NCBI RefSeq assembly: GCF_002953715.1
Contig: NZ_CP025012.1
Coordinates: forward strand, 806,001-870,000
Direction of reading: 5' to 3'
Length of the DNA stretch: 64,000 bases
Origin: Rhizobium leguminosarum
GTDB taxonomy: Bacteria > Pseudomonadota > Alphaproteobacteria > Rhizobiales > Rhizobiaceae
Positions 16,384-24,286 of the stretch are shown piece by piece. A program made the position numbers and the translations under genes. The notes under the pieces were generated by a model. It searched no databases and was not told the DNA's origin. It saw nothing but the letters and a program-made list of their open reading frames with translations. The number at the start of each line of letters is the position of its first letter. The first letter of the stretch is position 1.

Positions 16384-17223
16384 TTAGGGCCGGTTTCCTT
16401 TCAGCGCTTCCACAAAACGGATGACGTCACCGACCATTCTGTCGTTCAAGATATCGTTGTGACCCGCACCGTCATAGATCAACATCCGCTTGGGCTCGGG
16501 TGCGATGCGGTACAACGCCTGCCCTGAAGAAAGCGGGATGCTATCGTCAAGCCGGCCGTGGAGGAACAACTTCGGTTGTCTTACTTTGCCTATGTTGAGG
16601 TCCGAGCGAAAGGGATCCTTGAGAAGAACCTCGACCGGGAGGAACGGATAATGCGTCTGCGCAACCGACAGTACCGACAGGTACGGAGACACAAGAATGA
16701 CGCCCGTGGCCGGCCTCTTCGCGGCGGTATTCACGGCGACGCCAGTGCCAAGTGACCGGCCCAGCACAATGATCTCGCTTCCGCCGTGTGCCGAAAGCCA
16801 GTCGAACGCGGCGATCCCGTCTGTCAGCAGGCCCTGCTCGCTGGGTGAGCCGGTCGATCCGGGATAGCCGCGATAGGAAATCGCCAGCAATCCAATCCTC
16901 CGCGGGGTCAGCGCCTGGGCGAGAAACGCGTAATTGTCGAGGCGGTCACCGTTTCCGAAAAAGAGGAGCACGCAGGGCTTGTCGCTGTCGCCCTGGCTGT
17001 ACAGTCCCTGAAGCATCTCTCCGTCGGGCGTCTTGATGTGGACCGTCTCGCCCCAACTCGCGTGCTCCGGAACAGGTGTGGCGCCGGCTCCGGGGTAAAG
17101 CAGGGCTCGCTGAGACAGATAGATCAGACCCACGAGCGCCACGTAGGCGACGACCGCCATCAGCGGCAAGATCAGCAAGTACCTTGTAGCGCTCACGACA
17201 GACTGTACCCGCCGGTTTGGCAA
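16384..17223 (-). CDS. Membrane-anchored alpha/beta hydrolase (BEM46-like)
   Basis: 279 residues. One N-terminal membrane anchor (YLLILPLMAVVAYVALVGLIYLS, about 14-36) precedes a BEM46/YfhR-type hydrolase domain. The nucleophile elbow is VLGRSLGTG (GxSxG), the acid HGRLDDSIP and the catalytic His GAGHND. The oxyanion strand is VLLFFGNGDRLDN. The active site would face the periplasm if the anchor is a signal anchor. Unlinked to neighbours. Substrate unknown. Confidence 0.88.
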   Translation of the reverse strand: MPNRRVQSVVSATRYLLILPLMAVVAYVALVGLIYLSQRALLYPGAGATPVPEHASWGETVHIKTPDGEMLQGLYSQGDSDKPCVLLFFGNGDRLDNYAFLAQALTPRRIGLLAISYRGYPGSTGSPSEQGLLTDGIAAFDWLSAHGGSEIIVLGRSLGTGVAVNTAAKRPATGVILVSPYLSVLSVAQTHYPFLPVEVLLKDPFRSDLNIGKVRQPKLFLHGRLDDSIPLSSGQALYRIAPEPKRMLIYDGAGHNDILNDRMVGDVIRFVEALKGNRP

Positions 17224-17392
17224 TGACCAGAACGCTATGCGGCAACCGCGGCCCGTTGCGGCGTGGTGTGCTCAGCGCAGCGGCAATATAGGCACAAAGC
17301 GTTCCTATGGAGAAGAGGCTCGAGAAACGACGATCGTGCTCGACGAAACCTCGGCGTTCCTGCCTGCAAAAGGGTCCTTCGCCCGTGCCCTC

Positions 17393-17998
17393 TTAGGCTG
17401 GGAAAGGGTTTCGCCATGCATCCAGTTTTTCAAGCCGTCCGTACCACGCTTGGATATGCCGAAACTCGGCGAGTGGAATCCCGGCGGCGGTTGCAAAAGG
17501 AAGTGCAGCGGCCAGTGCGAAGTCTGCCACGGTCAGTGTCTCCCCGACGGCGACGCTGTTGTTGGCCAAATGATCGTCGAGCACGCGAGCATGGAGCCGA
17601 AAACTCGTCTTCGCATCGTCGATCACGGCGACGTCAGGCTGTCCGCCGAACAACGGCTTGATCAAGGTTTCAAACCACAGCGTTGCCCCGTGCCGGGTGA
17701 AATGACTGGCATCCCAACTCAACCAGCGCAGCACGTCGATCTGCCGGTGGTCATGCGGCCAGAAATCCGATGCGACACTGTCAGACAGCCTGCACATGAT
17801 GGCGTTCGCTTCCCATAAAGTTCCCGCATCATCCTGCAGCACCGGGACTTTCCCGTTCGGGTTAAGCGCCAGGAATTCTGCGGTGCGCTGTTCTCCGCTT
17901 GCCAGGTCAACCCTGACGAACTCGACATCGGCTTTGAGAAAACGAGCGGCGGCGCAGGCCTTCCGGGGATTGAGCGTCTCGCAATAATAGAGCTTCAT
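17393..17998 (-). CDS. Glutathione S-transferase
   Basis: 201 residues starting MKLYYCETLNPRKACAAARFL, the classical beta/class-like N-terminus. NPNGKVPVL (cis-Pro) is near 54 and EANAIMCRLSD near 68. A helical C-terminal domain contains NNSVAVGETLTVADFALAAALPFA. A start at 18013 overlapping the upstream gene is possible, but the family begins at MKLYY. Third gene of an ArsR-SRPBCC-GST run with overlapping or abutting ends, so likely translated from one mRNA. Confidence 0.88.
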   Translation of the reverse strand: MKLYYCETLNPRKACAAARFLKADVEFVRVDLASGEQRTAEFLALNPNGKVPVLQDDAGTLWEANAIMCRLSDSVASDFWPHDHRQIDVLRWLSWDASHFTRHGATLWFETLIKPLFGGQPDVAVIDDAKTSFRLHARVLDDHLANNSVAVGETLTVADFALAAALPFATAAGIPLAEFRHIQAWYGRLEKLDAWRNPFPA

Positions 17999-18005
17999 CG
18001 CCGCC

Positions 18006-18491
18006 TTAGGCATGATCCGGCCCTTCGGATTCAGTCCCGAGAAAGACGCTCAACCGCTCGAGACTTTGCGACCAGCCGGCTTCATGACCCTCAAGTGACG
18101 ATGCGCTATCAAATCCACTCTGCCGAAACGTCATTTCCGTGCCTCCGTCGCTGTCCCTGAACGTGATGGTGACGACCGTTTCCGGGCTGTTTTCGCCGCT
18201 TGCGAGCTCCCAGGCATGTGTGAAGACAAGCCTGTGCGGTGGCTCGACCTCCAGATATTTTCCGCCGACCCAATGCTCTTCTCCATTTGGCGCGATCAGA
18301 CAGGCGCGGTGTCTGCCGCCGGGCCAGGCTTCAAGTCGGTCGCCCACCGCCTTGAAACCGTGAGGGCCGCACCATTGCGCCAACGCTTTCGGGTCGGTCC
18401 ATGCCCTGAAAACGAGATCGCATGGGGCATCAAACCGTCGGACAAGAACCACGTCGCGGGTGTTGTCGGTATCGGTCTCTGGATTAGTCAT
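18006..18491 (-). CDS. SRPBCC/AHSA1-type protein
   Basis: 161 residues from MTNPETDTDN. VLVRRFDAPCDLVFRAWTDPKALAQWCGPHGF is the defining start of the AHSA1 branch (activator of Hsp90 ATPase homologue), and the end TEMTFRQSGFDSASSLEGHEAGWSQSLERLSVFL is equally typical. Such small cavity-forming proteins are commonly encoded beside an ArsR gene. Its ATG overlaps the ArsR stop (18484-18491), which indicates translational coupling. Confidence 0.88.
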   Translation of the reverse strand: MTNPETDTDNTRDVVLVRRFDAPCDLVFRAWTDPKALAQWCGPHGFKAVGDRLEAWPGGRHRACLIAPNGEEHWVGGKYLEVEPPHRLVFTHAWELASGENSPETVVTITFRDSDGGTEMTFRQSGFDSASSLEGHEAGWSQSLERLSVFLGTESEGPDHA

Positions 18492-18816
18492 TGTCGTATC
18501 CTTGTACCTTGGACAGATAGTCATCGAGACGATCAAAGCTTTGATCCCAGAAGCGTCTGTAATCGGCGACCCAATCAGCAACCGTCTTCAACGCAGCCGG
18601 CTCGAGCACGCGGGGACGCGAATTCGCTTCACGGCCGGAGCGGATCAATCCGGCCTGTTCCAGGACCTTGAGATGCTTCGATATGGCAGGCTGAGACAAC
18701 TCGAAGGGATCGGCGAGTTCGGCCACCGTCGCCTTGCCGTTCGCAAGCCGCCCAAGAATTGCTCGCCTCGTGGGATCGGCGAGTGCGGAGAAAATCGCAT
18801 CGAGCTTGTCGTCCAT
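18484..18816 (-). CDS. ArsR-family regulator
   Basis: 110 residues. MDDKLDAIFSALADPTRRAILGRLANGKATVAELADPFELSQPAISKHLKVLEQAGLI is the canonical winged helix of the ArsR members that partner with AHSA1 proteins. It ends RRFWDQSFDRLDDYLSKVQG. No metal cysteines. First gene of the three-gene run with SRPBCC and GST; likely autorepressor. Confidence 0.92.
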   Translation of the reverse strand: MDDKLDAIFSALADPTRRAILGRLANGKATVAELADPFELSQPAISKHLKVLEQAGLIRSGREANSRPRVLEPAALKTVADWVADYRRFWDQSFDRLDDYLSKVQGYDND

Positions 18817-18883
18817 ACATCACCATCTAGCTATATAACCATATGGATATATGCTACGCAGCGTAATGTCAAAAGCAATTTTG

Positions 18884-19071
18884 CATGGGCGAACTCACGG
18901 GGCAAAAATCGGTGTTGATGACACCCGATTATGTTGGGATACGTCGCTGTTCCCACTGCAGACGCCACCCCGCGCTCCGTCATCCTCGGGCTTGACCCGA
19001 GGATCCACTCTGGCCTCCTCGATCAGCAGCGGGCATGGATCCCAGGCTCAGGGCCTGGGATGACGGAGGGT
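18884..19071. repeat. GACCCGAGGATCCA-type repeat, complete copy
   Basis: Full unit with both arms: CTCCGTCATCCTCGGGCTTG at about 18976 and CCTGGGATGACGGAGGG near 19052-19068, which can pair over long range. About 150 bases are identical to the copy at 16.02-16.17 kb, in direct orientation. It occupies most of the 300-base space between the ArsR promoter and the DoxX gene. Confidence 0.85.
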
Positions 19072-19116
19072 AGGGGCGGGTTGCACACGCCTGTCGGTGA
19101 AAGCGGCCGATCGTGC

Positions 19117-19437
19117 TCAAGATGAGATCGCGGCAACAGCAATCAAGGTGACAAAGACGCTGAGCGGCGCAAGGTGCGCATGGTCGCGGTGGCGGAGAAC
19201 AGTGAAAACCGCAGCCGCGATGATGACTGCCGCAAGCGCCACGCCGACAATGCGGCTGACGGGGAGCGCAATCAGGACGGCGCTCGATATCTCCAGTCCA
19301 CCCGTCACGATCCCCCACCAGCGCGGATAGCCCCACCGGGCGAAATCGCTTCGCGTCCCCGACGTGCCGATGGCGTTGACGAGGCCTGCGCTTGAGAAGG
19401 CGACAACCAGGAACCAGATTGAAAGAACGTGAACCAT
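19117..19437 (-). CDS. DoxX-like small membrane protein
   Basis: 106 residues, four hydrophobic helices. The DoxX-type pattern is F-SAGLVNAIGTSGTRSDFARWGYPRWWGIVTGGLEISSAVLI, with a final helix VFVTLIAVAAI. DoxX relatives associate with thiosulfate or quinone oxidation and thiol stress; the exact role is unclear. It begins one base after the DUF4267 gene ends, so it is translated from the same mRNA. Confidence 0.8.
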   Translation of the reverse strand: MVHVLSIWFLVVAFSSAGLVNAIGTSGTRSDFARWGYPRWWGIVTGGLEISSAVLIALPVSRIVGVALAAVIIAAAVFTVLRHRDHAHLAPLSVFVTLIAVAAISS

Positions 19438-19438
19438 T

Positions 19439-19819
19439 TCAGTCAGCCCCGATCATCATGGGGATGGCGACCAGGACCATGACCACCGCCGTCAGGCCGT
19501 GAATGGCGAAGGCGCTTTTGGTGGAGCCTTTCGCTGCGAGGATGAGCAGCATGTCGCCCGCAGGGATCATCGCTTCGATCAAAAGCACGATGCCGACCTC
19601 GCGTTCTGCACCCCACATCATGAACGCCAGCACGAGCAATCCCGCGACGATATCGCGAACCCCCTTGAGGCGGAGCCACCAAGCGACGTTTGGGCCATCT
19701 TCGGGAAGCGGCAGGCCAAAGCTGCGCATCATGGTCGTTGGGCTGGCAATATAGCCGGTGCCGATTGCGATAATAGCGAGGGCGAGCAGCAAGCCGGCCC
19801 CGTTGGCAAACCAAAGCAT
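19439..19819 (-). CDS. DUF4267-family membrane protein
   Basis: 126 residues, four predicted helices. The conserved pattern LAIIAIGTGYIASPTTMMRSFGLPLP...WWLRLKGVRDIVAGLLVLAFM is that of DUF4267. Such proteins usually sit beside TetR regulators, as here. First gene of the DUF4267-DoxX pair, facing the TetR gene across a two-palindrome operator region. Function not established. Confidence 0.8.
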   Translation of the reverse strand: MLWFANGAGLLLALAIIAIGTGYIASPTTMMRSFGLPLPEDGPNVAWWLRLKGVRDIVAGLLVLAFMMWGAEREVGIVLLIEAMIPAGDMLLILAAKGSTKSAFAIHGLTAVVMVLVAIPMMIGAD

Positions 19820-19849
19820 GAGACAATCCTTCTATCGTGGATACAAAAA

Positions 19850-19885
19850 CTAGCACTGCTAGGTAAAATGCGTTAGCATTGCTAG
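19850..19885. promoter_or_regulatory. Twin-palindrome TetR operator
   Basis: Two 13-base sites: CTAGCACTGCTAG (19850-19862, a perfect palindrome about a central C) and TTAGCATTGCTAG (19873-19885, one mismatch). Centres are 23 bases apart. TATAAT at 19901-19906 lies just right of the second site, serving the tetR gene. TTGACT on the other strand (19888-19893) can serve the DUF4267 gene. The sites overlap both promoters, which fits mutual repression by the TetR protein. Confidence 0.75.
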
Positions 19886-19946
19886 TTAGTCAAGCATTGG
19901 TATAATCTTTGATGTGCTGGGCCTGCAGGGGAATGGAGATTGAGCA

Positions 19947-20540
19947 ATGGGGATCGCAGAGCGAAAAAGTCGGGAAAGGGCAGGGCGCGAAGAGCGCATT
20001 GTCGCGGCAGCCCGTGCCGTCGCGGAGAGCGAAGGATGGGATGCCGTGACGATCCGACGCCTGGCCAAGGAGATCGAATACAGCCAGCCAATCCTCTATT
20101 CGCATTTCGCGAGCAGGGACGCCATCGTTGCCGCGGTTGCAGTCGAGGGCTTCAAGGAGCTCGCAACCGTTCTTCGGGAAGCGGCAGGCGGGGCGAAGGG
20201 GCAACGGGAGTCCCTCATGGACGTTGCCATGGCCTATTTTGCCTTCGCACTCAGCCGCCCGGCACTCTACGAGGCCATGTTTATCCTGCCTACCCAACTG
20301 CAGTTCGCCGAGGCGGACACGAGATCGGAACTTCGAGCCGGTTTCGACGCCATTGCAGCAGCCGTGTCGCCGTTCTCGCGCCATGTGGAGATCGTGACCG
20401 AGACCTTCTGGGCAGCCCTGCATGGGCTTGCCGAGCTCGAACGTTCAGGCCGCATTCGGCCCGGCATGCGTGACAAACGCATCGCGCTTGTTGTTCAGGC
20501 GATCGTGGATGCGGGAAGCAACGCGGCTATGCGGGGCTGA
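19947..20540 (+). CDS. TetR-family regulator with WHG-type C-terminal domain
   Basis: 197 residues. The N-terminal helix-turn-helix (about 16-62) reads RIVAAARAVAESEGWDAVTIRRLAKEIEYSQPILYSHFASRDAIVAAVA. The ligand domain contains the TetR_C-33/WHG feature FWAALHGLAELERSGRIRPG. Divergent from the DUF4267-DoxX operon; the twin palindromes between them are its probable operator. ATG has only a weak ribosome site (GGAGATTGAGCA). Confidence 0.88.
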   Translation: MGIAERKSRERAGREERIVAAARAVAESEGWDAVTIRRLAKEIEYSQPILYSHFASRDAIVAAVAVEGFKELATVLREAAGGAKGQRESLMDVAMAYFAFALSRPALYEAMFILPTQLQFAEADTRSELRAGFDAIAAAVSPFSRHVEIVTETFWAALHGLAELERSGRIRPGMRDKRIALVVQAIVDAGSNAAMRG

Positions 20541-20938
20541 TGACATTCCGTTGGTTGGCATCGGCTACCGGGTGGACCGCGCATCTTCAACGGAGAGCTG
20601 TCGCCGATCATATCCGCATGCGTCGCTGTCCTTGCTCCGGACGCCACCCGACGCTCCGTCCTCCTCGGGCTTGACCCGAGGATCCACGCTCGCCGCCATC
20701 AGCTGCGGGCATGGATTCCAGGCTCAAGGCCTGGAATGACGGAGGGTGGGGCGGCGTTTCGCCAGGTCCCGCTGCAGCGGGTATTGGCTGCAGACCGCGC
20801 ATCTTTAACGTACCGCTGTTGATCATGTCCGGATGCGTCGCTATCCTTGCTCCAAGGCTCACTCCACGCTCCGTCTTCCTCGGGCTTGACCCGAGAATCC
20901 ACACTTGCCTCCATCAACAGCCGGCATGGATCCCAGGC
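20541..20938. repeat. Two GACCCGAGGATCCA-type repeats in tandem
   Basis: No gene here. Copy one (about 20594-20750) has both arms, CTCCGTCCTCCTCGGGCTTG and GGCCTGGAATGACGGAGGG. Copy two (about 20817-20941) has only the left arm and centre and ends at CCAGGCTCA, where the last TCA is the stop codon of the next minus-strand gene. Both are preceded by the shared leader ATCATGTCCGGATGCGTCGC (with small changes). Confidence 0.8.
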
Positions 20939-21517
20939 TCACGCCCGCTTCCGCCGCATCTGCGTGACGCTCCGCCAGACGGCCGAGACCAGGAAATAGA
21001 AGGCGCCGAGGCCGGCATAGCCGGCGATGTTGGCAATGGAGGGTGGTTCCGGCATTTGCGCCTGGGCGATGAAGAACGCGCCGGCCACCGCGGATTGGCC
21101 GCCGCTGAGGATCATCGCCCACTGGCCGCCATTGGTCTTCCAGCGCCGGACAGCGGTTCCAAGCTGCAGCAGGCCGGAAAAGATCGCCCAGAGGCCAAAG
21201 ACGCCGAGAACCCAGTTCATGCTCATCGTCAGCGCGACGATCACCGCAGCTGTCGTCACCGCGCTGACGGCGACGTTGATCGCCTGGCTGCGGTTGTTTG
21301 CCAGGCCGCCGTTCCGCGCTGCGTCGACCAGATTGGCGGCGGCATCCCAGGCCGGGTAGAGGATCAGCAAGGCGGCCGCGACGGCAAGCGACTGCTGGCC
21401 GACCGTCAAGGCGGTTGCGACCCAGATTGCGGAAAAGGCTGCGCGGGTGAAGTAATAGCGCGTCAGCCACTGTTCCCTGTCGTCAGACGCGGCGGTATTT
21501 GGATAATCGGTCATCAT
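20939..21517 (-). CDS. DUF308-like multi-helix membrane protein
   Basis: 192 residues from MMTDYPNTAASDD, with a GGAAAGAG ribosome site. Six hydrophobic helices in three pairs, with internal similarity of the short-repeat kind found in HdeD/DUF308 proteins (SAVTTAAVIVALTMSMNWVLGVFGLWAIFSGLLQLGTAVRR). HdeD relatives are stress-linked membrane proteins; the assignment is approximate. Its stop codon is contributed by an intergenic repeat that abuts the gene. Confidence 0.65.
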   Translation of the reverse strand: MMTDYPNTAASDDREQWLTRYYFTRAAFSAIWVATALTVGQQSLAVAAALLILYPAWDAAANLVDAARNGGLANNRSQAINVAVSAVTTAAVIVALTMSMNWVLGVFGLWAIFSGLLQLGTAVRRWKTNGGQWAMILSGGQSAVAGAFFIAQAQMPEPPSIANIAGYAGLGAFYFLVSAVWRSVTQMRRKRA

Positions 21518-21683
21518 GATCTCTTTCCTGAATGTGATGGTGTTGGTCTGATAGGGGCGGCTCACCGTCATCTGCGGCGTCGTCCGTCATCGAGATTGCT
21601 TTCATGGGCTGCCGATCAGGCGGCATTCCCTGGTAAATCGCCGGTCGAACCGGGGGCGGCCCGGCCGACCGGCGACGACGTGG

Positions 21684-22313
21684 TCACATGGGCGGGACCA
21701 CGCCATTTTTCCCGACAAGCACCTGATGGGCGAGGGGCCCCGAGGCAGCCTTTTCGGCGGGGATGAAGACGACGGCGCCGGGAACGAGATCGTCATTGAT
21801 GGCCGGAGCGATGGTGACGACGGGCGTGCCGTCCGGAATGGCGATCTTCTTTTCCTTGCCGTGATAGGAGACGGTGACGGTGCGGCCATCGACGCCCTTG
21901 ACGGCGTCGGCCACGGTCGCATTGGTCATGCTGCTGTTGGGCTTGAGGTCCCAACCATAGCTGCCTTCACCCGCACCTTTCATCGCCGGCGGGAAGATCA
22001 GCACCTCAAGCGCGCCGTCGCCGCCGCCTGCACTCGGCAGCGATGCGATGCCGACGAAGTCGCCCGGCTTGATGTCGGTGACCGCAGCATTTGCAACGCT
22101 CGCCAGTTCCCAGCCGTCGGCAAGCGTCACATCGACGGTCTCTCCCTCGCGGGTCCTCACCTTGAGAGCGGAGCCGCTGTAGCTGACGATGCTGCCCCTG
22201 ATATGGATCTGCTCGGGTTTCTGGTCTTCGGCATGGACAGGCGCCGCTGGAAGGGCCGCCGACGCGATAGCGGTGAGCCCCAGCACGAGGGCGGAGAGAA
22301 TGGTCTTGATCAT
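21684..22313 (-). CDS. Exported beta-rich protein (DUF5666-like)
   Basis: 209 residues with a signal peptide (MIKTILSALVLGLTAIASAALPAAPVHA, cut after AHA). The secreted part has two OB-like blocks, HIRGSIVSYSGSALKVRTREGETVDVTLADGW and GRTVTVSYHGKEKKIAIPDGTPVVTI, as in DUF5666 proteins. Its upstream region holds CTACTAGTTGGTAG, matching a site before the tetR gene at 22974, so it is the likely target of that repressor. Periplasmic; no known activity. Confidence 0.7.
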   Translation of the reverse strand: MIKTILSALVLGLTAIASAALPAAPVHAEDQKPEQIHIRGSIVSYSGSALKVRTREGETVDVTLADGWELASVANAAVTDIKPGDFVGIASLPSAGGGDGALEVLIFPPAMKGAGEGSYGWDLKPNSSMTNATVADAVKGVDGRTVTVSYHGKEKKIAIPDGTPVVTIAPAINDDLVPGAVVFIPAEKAASGPLAHQVLVGKNGVVPPM

Positions 22314-22323
22314 GTCGTTCTTC

Positions 22324-22337
22324 CTACTAGTTGGTAG
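22324..22337. promoter_or_regulatory. TetR operator candidate, CTAC-N6-GTAG (site 1)
   Basis: CTACTAGTTGGTAG lies 11 bases upstream of the start of the exported protein gene. It shares CTAC-N6-GTAG with the site at 22983-22996 in front of the neighbouring tetR gene. Confidence 0.6.
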
Positions 22338-22383
22338 TTTAATTGAACGTCGTTGTCACTCCGGGCTTGTGTCGCCGGGAGCT

Positions 22384-22974
22384 TTATCGCGCGGCGGTCG
22401 GAGACAGCCGCTCCAGGGTGGGGGCCAGAATGGTGGCGAAGACCTCCGGGGTGCCGTAGGCACGGGCTGAAAGCATGGCGCCGTGGACGGAGGCCATGAA
22501 GGCTTCGGCCTCGACGCGCGGTTCGCTCGACAGTTTCAAACTCCCGTCCTGAGCGCCTCTCTCCATCACCGAAGTCAGCCATGTCGACGCAAAGCGGAAG
22601 AAAGCCTTGACCTCGGCTGCGACCTCTGGCGGCAGCGCCGGCAGTTCGCTCGCCAGCAGGGCGCACACGCAAAAAGGCCGGCTGGCGTCCTCGATGCACT
22701 GGGCCCAATGGCCCGCATAGGTTTTAAGGAGCGCCAGCGGATCCTGCACCTGCTGCTCCAGGCCGGCGATACCCGCCTCTGCATCTTCGCGATATCGCAC
22801 GACAAGCGTGCGCACCAGATCGGTCTTGCTCGGAAAGTGGTGATGGATGCTGGCCTTGCGGATGCCGACGACGGCAGCGATATCGGCATAGCTGAAGCCG
22901 TTATAGCCTCCGGTCATGATCAGCGCGCGGGCGGAGGCCAGGATTTCGTCGGAGGTCGTCAAAAGATTGCTCAT
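22384..22974 (-). CDS. TetR-family regulator
   Basis: 196 residues. The helix-turn-helix (about 8-52) reads ILASARALIMTGGYNGFSYADIAAVVGIRKASIHHHFPSKTDLV, typical of AcuR/RutR-like TetR members. The C-terminal domain has the TetR_C-like FCVCALLASELPALPPEV with a Cys pair. It lies upstream of the exported-protein gene on the same strand, 70 bases away. Both genes carry the same CTAC-N6-GTAG dyad in front, so autorepression plus control of the neighbour is expected. Confidence 0.9.
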   Translation of the reverse strand: MSNLLTTSDEILASARALIMTGGYNGFSYADIAAVVGIRKASIHHHFPSKTDLVRTLVVRYREDAEAGIAGLEQQVQDPLALLKTYAGHWAQCIEDASRPFCVCALLASELPALPPEVAAEVKAFFRFASTWLTSVMERGAQDGSLKLSSEPRVEAEAFMASVHGAMLSARAYGTPEVFATILAPTLERLSPTAAR

Positions 22975-22982
22975 GGCTTTTT

Positions 22983-22996
22983 CTACCTTCCAGTAG
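22983..22996. promoter_or_regulatory. TetR operator candidate, CTAC-N6-GTAG (site 2)
   Basis: CTACCTTCCAGTAG stands nine bases upstream of the tetR start on the minus strand. Same half-sites and spacing as the site at 22324. Confidence 0.6.
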
Positions 22997-23129
22997 GAAG
23001 GCTGTCAAGCGCAAAGCAGATTTTCTGCCGTCAGCGGTGGTGGAGACGGTGACAGACTCACCTTGACTCTGGTGAAAGCGATGGCGGCGTCGGTTGTAGC
23101 GACCGGCCTTGACTCGCCTCGAACACCCA

Positions 23130-23144
23130 GAACATAATCAGAAC
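23130..23144 (+). promoter_or_regulatory. LexA (SOS) box
   Basis: GAACATAATCAGAAC fits exactly the alphaproteobacterial SOS consensus GAAC-N7-GAAC. It ends 26 bases before the start of the SRAP-domain gene. A second, imperfectly spaced GAAC-N5-GAAC overlaps it on the left (23121-23133). Confidence 0.85.
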
Positions 23145-23170
23145 ATCTAATATGCGGAATGGAGTTCTGG

Positions 23171-23890
23171 ATGTGCGGTCGCGTCTATATCAAGACATCG
23201 CTTGAGGAACTGGTGCGCAATTTCGCCTTCGCAGAGCGAGGCGCGATCGATGCGCTGGGGAACCGATTTCCACGCTATAACGGCGCGCCGACGCTGGATT
23301 ATCCGATCATCATTCGCGACATGGTCCGCGAGCCTGACGTCATGGGGCCGGTGTTCGCCTCGGCGCGCTGGGGTCTGATGCCGGCATGGATGAAGCCGGG
23401 TGGCCGGCCGCCGCCGATCAATGCGCGCTGCGAGGGCATTGCCACCAACGGCCTATTCCGCTCGGCCTACAGGTCGCGCCGCTGCCTGGTGCCGATCAAC
23501 GGCTTCTTCGAGTGGAAGGATATCTTCGGCACGGGCAAGAACAAGCAGCCCTATGCGATCGCCATGGCTGACGGCGCGCCCTTTGCGCTCGCCGGCATCT
23601 GGGAGATTTGGCGCAGCCCGGAAGGCGTAGACATCAGAAACTTCGCAATCGTGACCTGTGAGCCGAATGCGATGATGGCGCAGATCCATGACCGGATGCC
23701 GGTCATCCTGCATCGTGAGGATTATGAACGCTGGCTATCGCCGGAACCCGATCCGGCCGACCTGATGAAGCCGTTCCCGGCGGAGCTGATGACCATGTGG
23801 CCGATCGGCCGCAATGTGGGTTCGCCGAAGAACGACACGGCTGACATTATCGATCCGATCGACCCCGATCCGGAACCGACGCTGATCTGA
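23171..23890 (+). CDS. SOS response-associated peptidase, YedK/HMCES type
   Basis: 239 residues beginning MCGRVYIK. Cys2, exposed after Met removal, forms the thiazolidine crosslink with abasic sites in single-stranded DNA. The family's other active-site pieces are present: NARCEGI near 88, RCLVPINGFFEWK (Glu near 115) and IHDRMPVIL (His near 180). The start is fixed by Cys2, although an in-frame ATG lies four codons upstream. Promoter with a perfect LexA box, so DNA-damage induced. Confidence 0.93.
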   Translation: MCGRVYIKTSLEELVRNFAFAERGAIDALGNRFPRYNGAPTLDYPIIIRDMVREPDVMGPVFASARWGLMPAWMKPGGRPPPINARCEGIATNGLFRSAYRSRRCLVPINGFFEWKDIFGTGKNKQPYAIAMADGAPFALAGIWEIWRSPEGVDIRNFAIVTCEPNAMMAQIHDRMPVILHREDYERWLSPEPDPADLMKPFPAELMTMWPIGRNVGSPKNDTADIIDPIDPDPEPTLI

Positions 23891-23965
23891 ATTCACTGGC
23901 TCGGGCGGGAGCCATCCATCAACCATGCGGTCAAAGAGATACCTCGCGAGAGGACGGGACGACGC

Positions 23966-24286
23966 ATGCCAGAACAAATCACTTGGAAATCGTGGGAACA
24001 TGTCAGCGGCCGGGAAATCAAATACAAATGGCGGCACGCCTGGAAGGAGAAACCCGGCGACGATTACGTCGCTTTTGACGGCGATATCCAGATCGGAAGG
24101 ATATTCCGGTCCCAGGCAGGCGGAGGGATCGATAATCTATGGTTCTGGATCGTGGCGACAGACGGCAGCCATCGATTGGATTGGCCGTCGGCCGGATACG
24201 AAGACAGTGCCTATATCGCCTCGAGGCGGCTGGAAATGATCTATGAGAGCATCAGGAGCGGGAAACCAAGGACGGCGCACCCATGA
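23966..24286 (+). CDS. Hypothetical protein
   Basis: 106 residues rich in Trp and Tyr (ITWKSWEHVSGREIKYKWRHAWKEKPGDDYVAFDGDIQIGRIFRS...NLWFWIVA). The mixed strands suggest a small beta-rich fold. No family recognised. The stop overlaps the start of the next frame by ATGA, pointing to coupled translation of the two. Follows the SRAP gene after 75 bases and may be cotranscribed with it. Confidence 0.6.
   Translation: MPEQITWKSWEHVSGREIKYKWRHAWKEKPGDDYVAFDGDIQIGRIFRSQAGGGIDNLWFWIVATDGSHRLDWPSAGYEDSAYIASRRLEMIYESIRSGKPRTAHP

Noticed and set aside
20585..20760. CRISPR-like repeats
   Set aside because: The repeated units are long imperfect palindromes with no regular short repeat/spacer pattern and no cas genes nearby.
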